Source: Acetobacteraceae bacterium
Lineage (GTDB): Bacteria > Pseudomonadota > Alphaproteobacteria > Acetobacterales > Acetobacteraceae
DNA length: 64,000 bases
Assembly: GCA_947371015.1 (NCBI GenBank)
Contig: CANBNK010000003.1
Coordinates: forward strand, 1 to 64,000
Reading direction: 5' to 3'
Shown here: in pieces, positions 1-9,023 of the stretch
How the letters are laid out: each line of letters begins with the position of its first letter
How positions within the stretch are numbered: position 1 is the stretch's first letter
Notes under the pieces: generated by a model
Databases searched by the model: none
Told to the model about the DNA's origin: nothing
Seen by the model: the letters and a program-made list of their open reading frames with translations, nothing else
Made by a program: the position numbers and the translations under genes

Positions 1-780
1 GTCGGAGGCCATGTAGCGCGCCTCCGCTTCCTCCATCGTCTTGCCGACGGTGACTGAGAACTGCACGGCGACTTCCACTGCCATCGGGTCGCGGCCCTGC
101 TCGGCGGTCAGGCGGCGCAACAGTTGGATGCGCTCGGCCAGTTCTTCCCACGGGCGCCAGCCGGGCAGCCAGCCGGTGCCCCACTTCGCCGCGCGCTCCA
201 CCGCCGCGATGTTGTGGCCGCCGGGATAGAGCGAGTAGGGCTTCTGCGCCGGCTTGGGCGCCATGGCGACGTCGTGGCACGCATAATACTTGCCGTCGAA
301 GGTCACGCGGTCCTGGGTGAACAGCGCGTGCATCATGGCCAGCGCCTCGTCCAGCATCTCCCCGCGATGCGCTGTCTTGGCCAGGCGCGGCGCCCAGGCG
401 GTGAACTCCTCCCGGTACGCGCCGATGCCGACACCGAGGTCGAAGCGGCCGCCGGACATGGCGTCCAGCGTCGCCGCGGTCTTGGCCAGCCAGAGCGGGT
501 CGCGCATCGCCGGCACGGCCAGGGCGGTGCCGACGCGCAGCCTGGTGGTGGCGGCGGCGCAGAAGGACAGCACCGTCATCAACTCATAGAAGCGCGGCAC
601 CTTGCCGGGGAACTTCTTCTCCACGTAGTGCTGCGTGGTGATGTGGTCGTTGCCCCAGACGCCGTCATAGCCCAGGCGCTCGCAGAGCTGTGCCAGCGGC
701 ACGAAGTCGGTGGCCTCGACGAAGGGAATCGGGTGCATCACACCCTCGAACCCCGTGGGCAGGCAGACGCTGAACTTCAT
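1..780 (-). CDS. LLM-class flavin-dependent oxidoreductase (3' end off window)
   Basis: Luciferase-like monooxygenase (LLM) superfamily enzyme, a TIM-barrel FMN or F420 oxidoreductase; the substrate cannot be read from sequence. The protein begins MKFSVCLPTGFEGVMHP and shows the LLM pattern: LGYDGVWGNDH near residue 37, RVGTALAVPAMRDPLWLAKT near 82, and GGRFDLGVGIGAYREEF near 105. The ATG at 780 overlaps the TGA of the upstream gene (ATGA), so the two are translationally coupled and probably work together. The C-terminus lies beyond position 1. Confidence 0.88.
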   Translation of the reverse strand, partial: MKFSVCLPTGFEGVMHPIPFVEATDFVPLAQLCERLGYDGVWGNDHITTQHYVEKKFPGKVPRFYELMTVLSFCAAATTRLRVGTALAVPAMRDPLWLAKTAATLDAMSGGRFDLGVGIGAYREEFTAWAPRLAKTAHRGEMLDEALAMMHALFTQDRVTFDGKYYACHDVAMAPKPAQKPYSLYPGGHNIAAVERAAKWGTGWLPGWRPWEELAERIQLLRRLTAEQGRDPMAVEVAVQFSVTVGKTMEEAEARYMASD

Positions 781-1763
781 GCGCGAGCTCCGTTCAGCGC
801 GACGGTCATGGCCGCGGGGGTTTGCAGCGTGGCCAGCGCGATCTCGTCCAGGCCCGCTTCGTGCAGACTGGCGCAGGCGGCGGCGAGCTCGGCCGGTTCG
901 CCGGCCACGGCGTGGCGGGCGATGACCTCGGGCGTGATCAGCGCCATCGCGGCGTCCCAGTCGCCGGCCTGGGTCAGCTGCCACAACAGCGCCTGGTCCA
1001 GCACCGTGCCGGCGGCGGCCAGGTTGGGGGCGTGATGGGCACCGCGCAGCACGAAGGCCAGGCGGCGGCGCACCGGCCCCAGCAGCGCGTTGCGCTCGGC
1101 ACCCTGTGGCACCGGGGCGGCATAGACCAGGCTGATACGGGCGACGGCGCGGCCCTGCGCGGCATCGCCGACCACGTCCAGGCATTGCCGGATATAGGCG
1201 CCCGAGGAGCCGCCCGAGAGCAGCACACCATCGGCATGGCAGCCGGCGACGCGCAGCATGGCCGGGCGGGTGGCGGCGAGGATGATGGGGATGTCGACGG
1301 CGCCGCCCACTAGGCCGCGCAGCCCGGGGGCGCTGAACACCTGGCCTTCCAGCTTCACCGCTTCCCCGGCGAACAAGCCCCGGCAGAGCAGGATGGCCTC
1401 GCGCAGCGCGGCGGCAGGGTGGGGGGCGGCCAGGGCGGCAGCTTCACGGTCTGCGGGCGCGCCGGCGCCGAGGCACAGCACGACGCGGCCGGGGTGGAGT
1501 TCCGCCAGCGCGGCAGCGGCCATGGCCAAGTGGACCGGGTGCATGGCGTAGGGGCTCATCGCCATCAGCGCCACGCGGATGCGCTGGGTGGCCAGCAACG
1601 CGACGTGGGCGATGGTGATGGGGTCGCGCAGATACAGGTGGCTGGCGACCCAGAAAGTGCCGGCGCCGGCGGCCTCGGCGGCCTGCGCCAACGCGGGGAT
1701 TTCCGCCAGCGTCTCGCGGCCTTCGAGGGTGACGCCGAAGCGGGCGGGCCAGGCTGTGTTCAT
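777..1763 (-). CDS. LLM-class flavin-dependent oxidoreductase
   Basis: Second LLM-superfamily protein, 328 residues, close to the usual length. It opens MNTAWPARFGVTLEGRETLA and carries a characteristic TQRIRVALMAMSPYAMHPVH segment followed by LAELHPGRVVLCLGAGAP, matching the LLM core. It overlaps the next LLM gene by four bases, so the pair forms one operon and may be a two-protein monooxygenase or two related oxidoreductases. The substrate is unknown. Confidence 0.85.
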   Translation of the reverse strand: MNTAWPARFGVTLEGRETLAEIPALAQAAEAAGAGTFWVASHLYLRDPITIAHVALLATQRIRVALMAMSPYAMHPVHLAMAAAALAELHPGRVVLCLGAGAPADREAAALAAPHPAAALREAILLCRGLFAGEAVKLEGQVFSAPGLRGLVGGAVDIPIILAATRPAMLRVAGCHADGVLLSGGSSGAYIRQCLDVVGDAAQGRAVARISLVYAAPVPQGAERNALLGPVRRRLAFVLRGAHHAPNLAAAGTVLDQALLWQLTQAGDWDAAMALITPEVIARHAVAGEPAELAAACASLHEAGLDEIALATLQTPAAMTVALNGARA

Positions 1764-1902
1764 GCGGCCAGCCTAGCCGGTGGCGCCCGGCTGTCGAGGC
1801 GGAATCACCGGTGCGCCGGCCGCCGCCTTCACCTGGCCGCGGCGGGAAAGAAGTCTCCGTACCGGACCGCGAGCCGGCTGGCGGTGGTGCCGTCCCGGTC
1901 GG

Positions 1903-2448
1903 TTACGAGGCGCCGAGCCAGACCTGCTGCGCCTGGGCCACCACCTGCGCCATGCGGGCCTGCATTTCGGCATCGGTGATGCTGCTGATCGGGTGGTCGA
2001 TGACGACCGGCTGCAGGCCGGGCATGCCGATGGCGGCGCGGGTCAGCTTGGTCTCTCGCAGGAATTCCGTGGTGATGATGACGGCGCTGGGCACGCCCAA
2101 CTGCTCCAGCGCGATGCCGTCGCGGACGCAGCAGGAACAGCAGCTGCCGCAGTCACCGATGGCGGTCAGCACGATGTCGCATTCGGCCGCGATCTGCTGG
2201 ATCAGCTCCGGCGCGGCGTCCTTCGAGAAGCTGTGCTTCACGTAGTAATTCACCGCGGCGAATTCGTGCTGCGCCTTCAGCGACGCCAGGCTGCCGCGCA
2301 GCAGCTTGTTGGCGTTCCACTTGCTGTTGTCCAGCACGCCCAGGCGCAGCCCGGCCAGTGCCTGCACGCGCGGCGCGGTGGGGGTGACGGTCTGGCGCAG
2401 CGTGCCGCGCGGGTCATAGACGGTCAGGGTGTCGATCGTGGTGAGCAT
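1903..2448 (-). CDS. UGSC-family protein (cysteine form)
   Basis: Protein of 181 residues with the motif GDCGSCCSCCVRDG near residue 137, which fits the UGSC family. Members carry selenocysteine or cysteine in a U/C-G-S-C motif and are thought to be thiol-redox proteins of unknown substrate; here it is the all-cysteine form. The ATG at 2448 has a good ribosome site (GAGGAAACCACC). It lies 14 bases downstream of its usual partner gene in the same operon. The biochemical role is not established. Confidence 0.75.
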   Translation of the reverse strand: MLTTIDTLTVYDPRGTLRQTVTPTAPRVQALAGLRLGVLDNSKWNANKLLRGSLASLKAQHEFAAVNYYVKHSFSKDAAPELIQQIAAECDIVLTAIGDCGSCCSCCVRDGIALEQLGVPSAVIITTEFLRETKLTRAAIGMPGLQPVVIDHPISSITDAEMQARMAQVVAQAQQVWLGAS

Positions 2449-2462
2449 GGTGGTTTCCTCCG

Positions 2463-3593
2463 TTACAGCGCGCAGGTGCCGTCGATGCAGACCGGGCCGC
2501 CCGGCTTGGCTTCGACGGGGCCGATACTGCGCAGCACCGGCGTGTTCATGTGGCCCCAGCCGGGGATGAAGACCGAGAAGCGGCCAGCCTCACCGCCCAT
2601 GACGAACAGATGGATGTTGTCGGCGCTGGGGACGATGGGGATGCGGCTGTCGGGGTCGCGCTTGACCCATTTGGGCAGGTTGCGGTTGTAGACCTTGCCG
2701 TAGCGGTGGTCGCGGCTGATCAGCCGGAAGGCGTTGCCGCTGTGCATCCACAGGTAGTTGCGGATGTCGCTGCGGGTCCAGCCATGCTGGGCGATGGTGT
2801 TGGCGTGTTCCAGCCCCAGCACCACGACGCAATGGCCGCCGAGCACGGCGTTGTTGCTGCCGATGGTGCTCATGGCCGAGCACATGGTGTCGAGGATGCC
2901 CTCGGGGTCGTTGCATTGGTGGTCGGTGACGCTGTGCGGCGCTTCCGCGGCGATGGCGAAGACGGTGCTGTCCGTGGCGGCGTAGCCCTTGTCCACGTGG
3001 TAGGGGGCGAAAGGGCTTTGCGCCTCGTTCTCGGCCACGCAGAAGCTGTACTTGGCCGGGCTGCCGAGGGTGGATTTGTCCAACTCGGCCGGCCAGCCGC
3101 CGCCGACGTTGAGCATGATGAGGCGCACGGCGCGGCCGATGGTGGCATTGGCACGGTTGCCACTGCCAAAAGCGTTGCAGCCGCCATTCATGCCGATCTC
3201 GGCCGCCAGCGGGCCGTTGACGATGATGAGCGGGCTGGCGACATGCGTGGTGGCCTGCACGCCGTTCAGGTTGAAGGCGCGGTCGGTGATGGCCAGCATC
3301 GCTGCGCGCACCACCGGTGCGTATTCGGGCCGGCAGCCGGCCATGACCATGTTGATGGCCATGACTTCCCGCGTCAGCACGCCCCAGCGTGGGGCGACGC
3401 GGCATTCCTCGAACTGCGCGTCTCCGCCGAGGGCGGTGATGCAAGCCGCAACCTTTTCCGGTGTGGGCGGCACCACCGGCAGGCCGTCGGTGAAGCCGCG
3501 GTCGTAGTACCACTCGATCAGGTCTGTGCCGGGAGGGACGCTGCCACGGGTCTCGGCGCCGCCATGCAGGTCGCGTTCGGTAAAGCCGTCCAT
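2463..3593 (-). CDS. UGSC-operon partner, conserved hypothetical protein
   Basis: Protein of 376 residues, starting MDGFTERDLHGGAETRG. I chose the ATG at 3593 because AAGCGGAGG lies just upstream; an in-frame start 45 bases further up lacks such a site. Recognisable parts are LIEWYYDRGFTDGLPVVPPT near the N-terminus, several glycine-rich loops (NGGCNAFGSGNRANATIGRA) and a cysteine-containing tail (GGPVCIDGTCAL). I know this type of protein as a neighbour of UGSC proteins and cannot assign an activity. Operon position supports joint function with the UGSC protein. Confidence 0.7.
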   Translation of the reverse strand: MDGFTERDLHGGAETRGSVPPGTDLIEWYYDRGFTDGLPVVPPTPEKVAACITALGGDAQFEECRVAPRWGVLTREVMAINMVMAGCRPEYAPVVRAAMLAITDRAFNLNGVQATTHVASPLIIVNGPLAAEIGMNGGCNAFGSGNRANATIGRAVRLIMLNVGGGWPAELDKSTLGSPAKYSFCVAENEAQSPFAPYHVDKGYAATDSTVFAIAAEAPHSVTDHQCNDPEGILDTMCSAMSTIGSNNAVLGGHCVVVLGLEHANTIAQHGWTRSDIRNYLWMHSGNAFRLISRDHRYGKVYNRNLPKWVKRDPDSRIPIVPSADNIHLFVMGGEAGRFSVFIPGWGHMNTPVLRSIGPVEAKPGGPVCIDGTCAL

Positions 3594-3665
3594 GGTCGCC
3601 TCCGCTTGCTTGGCGGGCAGCTTTCGCCGAAGCGGCATCCATACGCAAGCTGAACTCGATGCCGG

Positions 3666-4613
3666 TTATTCTTCCACTTTGCGCATGGGTCGGCGTGGCC
3701 GCATGGCCTGGCGGATCGCGGCCAGCAGCCCCTCGGCCGCCGGGCTGGGCGGGCGTTCGGCCAGGCGCAGCACGCCGACCTGGCGGCTGAGCCTCGGCGC
3801 GGCCAGCGGGCGGAACACCAATTCCGGGGCGGCCAGCAAGGGCCCGGCGCCACCAGGTACCACCGAGATGCCGGCGCCGGCCCGCACCAGGGCGTAGAGC
3901 GTGGCGAACTGGTTCACCCCGATGCCATGGCCGAAGCTGAAGCCCGCCGCGGCCGCGGCACCGTCCAGCAGGCGGCGGGTGCGGCTTTCCGGCGGCAGGG
4001 AGACCAGCCTTTCCCCGCGCAGCGCCGCCAGCTTCACCCGCGCCGGGCCGGCCAGCGGGTGGTCGCGCGGCAGCACCACGTGGAATTCCTCCCGCGCCAG
4101 GGCCTCGGTGGCAAAGCCGGGCGGCAGGTCCTCGATGTAGCCCAGGCCGAAATCGGCCAGGCCGGCGCGCACATCCTCCTGCACCTGGCCCTGGACGCCT
4201 TCGCGCAGTTGGATCTCCACGCCCGGGAAGCTGCTGAGATAGCCGGCCAGCAAGGCGGGCAGCACGACCTGCCCCAGCGACATGATGCTGGCGACGATGA
4301 CCTGGCCGCGGCGCTGGTCCGCCAGGTCGCGCATTGCTGCCAGGCCGATGCGCATTTCCGCCAGCAGGCGTTCGGCCAGCGCGGCGAACTCGCGGCCGGC
4401 GGGGGTGACGCTGACCAGGCGGGTGCTGCGGCTGAACAGCGCGACGCCGAGGAGGGCCTCGACCTGCTGGATGGTGCGGGTCAGGGCGGGCTGGCTGGTC
4501 TTCAGTTCCACCGCGGCGGCGACGAAGCTGCGGTTTTCCGCCACGGCCACCACCGCGCGGAGTTGGCGGGTGGAGAGTTCCGGCGCGCGGTGCTTGGGCG
4601 GGGGCTTGGCCAT
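3666..4613 (-). CDS. LysR-family transcriptional regulator
   Basis: LysR-type regulator of about 315 residues. The N-terminal winged helix reads STRQLRAVVAVAENRSFVAA then AAVELKTSQPALTRTIQQVE, a textbook LysR helix-turn-helix, followed by a periplasmic-binding-like effector domain with GLGYIEDLPPGF and RAGAGISVVPGGAGP. I start at the ATG at 4613; a TTG at 4649 is possible. It lies in the same orientation upstream of the UGSC pair rather than divergent, separated by about 70 bases, and probably controls that operon. The effector is unknown. Confidence 0.88.
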   Translation of the reverse strand: MAKPPPKHRAPELSTRQLRAVVAVAENRSFVAAAVELKTSQPALTRTIQQVEALLGVALFSRSTRLVSVTPAGREFAALAERLLAEMRIGLAAMRDLADQRRGQVIVASIMSLGQVVLPALLAGYLSSFPGVEIQLREGVQGQVQEDVRAGLADFGLGYIEDLPPGFATEALAREEFHVVLPRDHPLAGPARVKLAALRGERLVSLPPESRTRRLLDGAAAAAGFSFGHGIGVNQFATLYALVRAGAGISVVPGGAGPLLAAPELVFRPLAAPRLSRQVGVLRLAERPPSPAAEGLLAAIRQAMRPRRPMRKVEE

Positions 4614-4725
4614 GCCCGGCCAGGGTAGCCGAAGCCGGCGCCCGGACAATCGGTAGCGGGATGCGCGGGAAGGGTTGCAGAGCGGCCGCCCAGCGGCTAG
4701 AAGCCGCCGCCTGCGACCATGGTTC

Positions 4726-4800
<75 letters not shown>

Positions 4801-4891
4801 CCGCAACGCGTTGATCGCGTTGGGTATTCAGGCAGATCAAGCACTTGCAGGGCTTCCGTGCTACAAGGAAGTGCTACAAGTGGCCTTGCAG

Positions 4892-6375
4892 ATGACCCGA
4901 CCGACGCGGCACCCCAGGACTCAAATCTTCCGGATGCGGAAGGCTGTGCCGCCCGCGCTGCGTGCGGTGGTCGGCAAGCGTGAGCTTGAGGAGTGCCTGG
5001 GAACCCGCGACCCTGTTGAGGCGTGCCGGCTTGGCCATGCCGCAGGGGCGCGCATAGAAGCCACTCTCGCCGCCGCCCGCGAGGTCGTCGCCCGGCCGCC
5101 GCAGAGCCTGACCGCGCGTCAAGTCGGCGTGCTAGTGGGCGAGTGGTATCGGGAGCAAGTGCCGGTCGTCGAGGCGAGCCGCGACAGCGTTGGCGGGTGC
5201 GAGGCGGCGCTTGATAGCCTGCTAGACCGGGTCGAAGGCGACCGCGAGGAACGGGAGTTCACCCCGCAGGCTGCCGACTTGGCCGATGCCGCCGAGGTGC
5301 TCGAAGCCCGTGGAGTCTACGCTGACGCGGGCACGATCTACGACGCCGCCTGCCAGCTATTCGGCGCGCGCGTTGGTCTGGCGCACCACGCCATTCGCAT
5401 CGCCGGGCGAGACTTCAGGCCGGATGACGTCTTGGCGCAGTTCCCGGTGGCGGCCGATGCGCTGCCCGGCGCCGGCACCCAGGACGAGCCGCCGCGCCCG
5501 GCCATGCTGCCCGCAGCCGCGCCGGCCAAGCCGCTGCGCCGCGTCTCGCCGCCAGACTTGCCGCCTCTCCTGGCCGCCGATCTGCTGGCCTCCTGGGCGG
5601 CCGAGGCGGCTCCTGCACCAGCTACCTTGCGCAAGTACGGCGCCACCTTCCGCCAGCTAGCGCGCGTCCTTGGCTTCGATGACGTGCGGCGGATCACCGA
5701 AGTCGACGTGGTGAAGTTCAAGGCTGCCCGCCTTGCCGCCGGGATCAACCTTGGCACGATCACAGATGACGTGCTGGCGGCCGGCGGCGTCTGCTCCTGG
5801 GCAGTGACGAACAAGCACCTTCTCAACAATCCGTTCAAGGGGCTGGCCCTGAAGGCTGTGCGCCGCCGTGGCCCGGCAGCCCGCGTGCCCTTCGATGACG
5901 ACGACGCGCGGCGCATCCTGCTGGCAGCGCGCAACGAAACCGGCTGCCTGCGGTGGGTCTCGTGGCTGCTCGCGTTCACGGGCGCCCGCATCGGTGAGAT
6001 CGCAGAGTTGCGGCGGCAAGACGTGCGGCAATACGACGGTGTTTGGATACTCGATGTGGTGCCGACTGCGGATCGCGCCCTGAAGAACGAGGACTCGCAG
6101 CGCATGTTGCCGCTGCACCCGGACGTTCTCGCAGAGGGCTTCCTCGCATACGTCGCTGGCCTGCCGAATAACCCAGCGGCGCCACTCTTCGCGGACCTCA
6201 AGCCGGCCCCTGTCGGCGGTCGCGCTGCGGCGGCAAGCACGCTGCTTGGCCGCTGGGTCCGACAGACGGTGGGCATCACCGCCGCAGACAGGGCACCGAA
6301 CCATTCGTGGCGCCACCGCATGCAGGACGAGCTTCGCCGCGTCCAGGCGCATCCCGAGATCAAGCCGGCGCACCG
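4892..6375 (+). pseudogene. Tyrosine-recombinase integrase, C-terminus lost
   Basis: Phage/island integrase that targeted the adjacent tRNA-Thr. The chosen ATG gives MTRPTRHPRTQIFRMRKAVP, typical of this integrase subfamily. A core-binding SAM-like domain spans roughly residues 230-300, and the catalytic domain has the arginine motif FTGARIGEIAELRRQDV, the lysine hairpin ADRALKNEDSQR and the box II sequence NHSWRHRMQDELRR. Homology stops near 6363-6380: the expected GH...Y tail with the tyrosine nucleophile is absent and the frame enters the antisense of a broken HNH-like gene. The open frame runs on to 6883 by chance. The enzyme should be inactive, leaving the island immobile unless helped in trans. 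Confidence 0.8.
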
Positions 6376-6381
6376 CTGCCC

Positions 6382-6708
6382 GGTGACGGCGCGTAGAGCG
6401 AGGCGACCCGCGCGGACGTATGAGCGGCCATGCCCGTTGGTGACGAGGCTCCAGGCCGCGCCGTACTCGGCTTCCACGCGGGACCAATCGGCCTTGTCGA
6501 TGGTGAAGCTCTTGCCGTCGCTCCGAGAGCCTGACAGCGCGACGGCCAGGATGCCGGCCGCCGGGTTGCGGTGGTGGACGACAGGCGCCGGGTTCAGCCG
6601 CTGCGGGGGCTTGCGAAGACCGCTACGCTTCGGGGGCGTTGGTGATGATGACGCCAGGGCCTCCACGGAAGCGGCCGGGTCGGATGACGTGATGGTGCTG
6701 TTGTTCAC
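6382..6708 (-). pseudogene. HNH-like protein fragment (5' part only)
   Basis: N-terminal fragment of a gene paralogous to the one at 7905-8357. Both begin MNN, share the GILAVALSG / GRVLAVELSG segment, FTIDKADW / FRIDEADW, GAAW and YVR, and then diverge after an AVT tripeptide at about 6382. From there the frame runs through antisense integrase sequence to 5338. The start would be a GTG at 6708. The gene appears to have lost its 3' half in the same deletion that removed the integrase tail. Confidence 0.65.
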
Positions 6709-6879
6709 TGTGGATGATCTTCCATGGTTCGCACGCCGGCTGCCTTGCGGCTCCGGGCGGTGCTTGCTGATGAAGTTGATGATTGGGATGGTGGCCGCTT
6801 GTGCGGACGGGCCACCTGGCTGCCGACCCAGGGCTACGACGCGCCGGGTCGATGGTCGGTTGGTAGGTGAAGCAGCGGG

Positions 6880-7908
6880 TTAGAAGTCGGTGCTGCCGGC
6901 TGCTTCTGCCGCGTCTGCTGGCTGCCGCCGCGCTGCGGCCACGGCCTCGAAGGTGCGCTTGATGGCACCACGGTTCAGCCGTCCTTCAGCCTCGGCCCGC
7001 GTGACCATCTTCGAGGCCTTGGCTTCGGACCAGCCCAGCGCCTGCGCCACTTCGCGCTGCGTGGCATGCTCGGCGCTGTTGATGGCGCGGACCAGTTGCT
7101 CAAGGGCGCAGTCCTCGGACGCCACGGCCTGCCACTCGGCCTTGCCACTCACCTCTGCCAGGGTGACTTCCTGCGCCGTGGTGGCCTCCGTCGCCTTGCC
7201 CCGGAACTTCGTCCACTCGGTGGTGAAAGCCGCCGTGCCAACCGGGGCGCCATCCTTCCGCTTCAGGCCCAAGATGACCTCGAACGTGGTGGCCAGCTTG
7301 CTGCTTCCTCGGTACGTCGTGCCCGACTTGCCCGAGTGATGCACCAGCACGCACGCCAGCCGCCGCGCCTTCAGTTCAAGCAGGAAGTTCAGCACCGGGT
7401 TCATAGCTGAAGCCTCATTCTCGTCGTCCAAGGTGGCCAGCGTCGAGAGGTTGTCCAACAGGATCAACTCGGCGCCGTGCAACTCGGCCTGCCGCACGAT
7501 CTCCCGTTGCCCGGCCTCTGCGGCAAGGTCGGGGAAGTCGCCGGCCTGGGTGCCTTGGTCCTGCCGGCTGACGACCCGCAGGTTGCGCCCTGCCGCCACC
7601 GGGTCGAACCCGGCGATGGTGCCGGCGAGCATGGCAAGCCGCGCCTGAAGGTCTTCGATGCTCATCTCGCCGTCCACCAGCAGCACCCGACGCGGCACGG
7701 CGGATGACCAGCCCAGGAAGGCACCGCCGCCGGCAACCGCCAGCGCCATGGTCAAGGCTACCTGGGTCTTGCCGACCCCGGCCGCTGCCCACAGCATCGC
7801 GGACTCGCCCTGCCGAAGCCACGGCGCCAACAGGTAGTGGCGCGGCGGGAACTCGGCACGAAGCAGCGCCTCGAGCGTGCGCGTCTTCAGCGGCTCCGCG
7901 CCGCTCAT
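6880..7908 (-). CDS. RepA-like AAA ATPase / helicase-type replication protein
   Basis: RecA-fold ATPase of 342 residues resembling RepA/AAA_25 proteins found in phage satellites and plasmids. Visible: YLLAPWLRQGESAMLWAAAG leading into Walker A (AAGVGKTQ, residues 42-49), Walker B in AELILLDNLS, and a C-terminal winged-helix-like segment TQREVAQALGWSEAKASKMV that could bind DNA. The ATG at 7908 overlaps the stop of the upstream HNH-like gene (ATGA). It is the only replication-type gene of the element and suggests an excisable or plasmid-derived ancestor. Activity is inferred from fold only. Confidence 0.75.
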   Translation of the reverse strand: MSGAEPLKTRTLEALLRAEFPPRHYLLAPWLRQGESAMLWAAAGVGKTQVALTMALAVAGGGAFLGWSSAVPRRVLLVDGEMSIEDLQARLAMLAGTIAGFDPVAAGRNLRVVSRQDQGTQAGDFPDLAAEAGQREIVRQAELHGAELILLDNLSTLATLDDENEASAMNPVLNFLLELKARRLACVLVHHSGKSGTTYRGSSKLATTFEVILGLKRKDGAPVGTAAFTTEWTKFRGKATEATTAQEVTLAEVSGKAEWQAVASEDCALEQLVRAINSAEHATQREVAQALGWSEAKASKMVTRAEAEGRLNRGAIKRTFEAVAAARRQPADAAEAAGSTDF

Positions 7909-8357
7909 GCGCCGGCTCCGGTGGCGGGCTGCTGGTGCTGGCTCCTGGCCGCCTGCACGGCGCGCCTGGCTGCTTCGGCCCGCGTGCTGACCAGCAGATT
8001 GCACCGGGTCAGGTTCAACGGATCACCGTCGAAGTAGCTGACGACCTCGCCGGGCTGGGCGCCGGCCAGCAGTCGGGCCAGCGTGACGGCGCCGCCGGCC
8101 GCCCGGTGCTTGCGGACGTAGAGGCTACCGTAGCCGTCGCCGCTGCCGACCAGCCCCCAAGCCGCGCCGTGGCTGGCGGTGACGTAGTGCCAATCGGCTT
8201 CGTCGATGCGGAACACGCGGCCCGCGCCGAGGGCGCCCGACAGTTCCACGGCCAGGACGCGGCCGGTGGCGTCGGTGGGTCGGACTGCGGGCGTCTCGTT
8301 CAAGGCGCGCGTCTGCCTGCCCGGCTTGGTGCCAGGGGCGTCGTTCAGGTTGTTCAT
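7905..8357 (-). CDS. HNH/AP2-like DNA-binding protein with degenerate active site
   Basis: Protein of 150 residues. The C-terminal stretch GEVVSYFDGDPLNLTRCNLL (about residues 103-122) matches the HNH pattern VVDHIDGNPLNNRRSNLR, but the catalytic DH pair is replaced by SY, so nuclease activity is doubtful. The ATG at 8357 is preceded by AGGAACCGC. It is ATGA-coupled to the downstream ATPase, implying that the two act together. A truncated paralogue lies at 6382-6708. Confidence 0.6.
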   Translation of the reverse strand: MNNLNDAPGTKPGRQTRALNETPAVRPTDATGRVLAVELSGALGAGRVFRIDEADWHYVTASHGAAWGLVGSGDGYGSLYVRKHRAAGGAVTLARLLAGAQPGEVVSYFDGDPLNLTRCNLLVSTRAEAARRAVQAARSQHQQPATGAGA

Positions 8358-8482
8358 GCGGTTCCTGTCGGCCGCCTCGAGGGCTGGCCGTGGGTGGGAT
8401 GATGCCCGGATCGGGCGGGAGTGGGTCGGGAGGCGACCGGGGCCGGTGGGCACCCTTCGGCATAGGCGTGCCGTTGCTGGCA

Positions 8483-8502
8483 TACTAAGTCGCTGGACAG
8501 GC
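8483..8502 (+). repeat. Direct repeat copy 1, upstream of ATPase operon
   Basis: TACTAAGTCGCTGGACAGGC; the partner at 8547-8566 differs at two adjacent positions (AG versus GA). Spacing between copies is 64 bases. It could be an operator or iteron for the minus-strand HNH-ATPase operon. Confidence 0.6.
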
Positions 8503-8546
8503 AGCCGGTGGGGTTCCGTCCTGTCAGTGGCGTTCGCCGTCGTGCT

Positions 8547-8566
8547 TACTAGATCGCTGGACAGGC
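8547..8566 (+). repeat. Direct repeat copy 2, upstream of ATPase operon
   Basis: TACTAGATCGCTGGACAGGC; see the copy at 8483-8502. Same orientation, 64 bases apart. Confidence 0.6.
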
Positions 8567-9023
8567 GCGACCAGAGGCCAGACCTCTACATCTTTCCAGT
8601 CGGATCGAAACCCGCTGCATCTGGCCGCCCGCAAACCCAGGCAAACAGCCGACTTGCCGCAGCTTTCCGGCTTTCACCCCGTAGAGAACAGGGAAAGAGG
8701 AAAGATCGATCCTCCGAGAGGGCTGACGCCCCCTCGAGGTACACCGCGCCACCCGCCGCGACTTCTGCCGGCCCACCTCGCAGCCGTCTCGGAGACCCCG
8801 GCAGCCGCGCCACCGGCACCCGCCAGCAGCCCCGCCAGGACTCCCCTGGCCGCCTCCGCGCCTGCCCCGCTGCCACTGCCTCACGCGGCCCGCCGAAGCC
8901 GCCCAGCGAGTCCCCAGGCCCGCCCAGACTAGGCCGGCAGAGTTCGCGCCGTTCCTGCTGGTGGCGGCTGCGTCGGGGCCTGCCGCGTGGCCCGACCCCG
9001 TGCGCTGCCCGGCGGGTGGGCGG

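Larger units (their letters stand above)
8358..9023. other. Intergenic region of the island with a direct repeat
   Basis: No convincing gene; the overlapping frames here lack ribosome sites and domain patterns. It holds two near-identical 20-mers (8483-8502 and 8547-8566) just upstream of the HNH-ATPase operon, so the operon's promoter and control region is probably here. Confidence 0.6.

Noticed and set aside
5338-6708. 456-codon minus-strand frame starting like an HNH-family protein
   Set aside because: Only the first 109 codons resemble the paralogue; the rest is antisense to the integrase. Reported as a fragment instead.
8549-8884. Overlapping small frames in the island gap
   Set aside because: No ribosome site, no domain pattern, and arginine/glycine-rich composition typical of chance frames.
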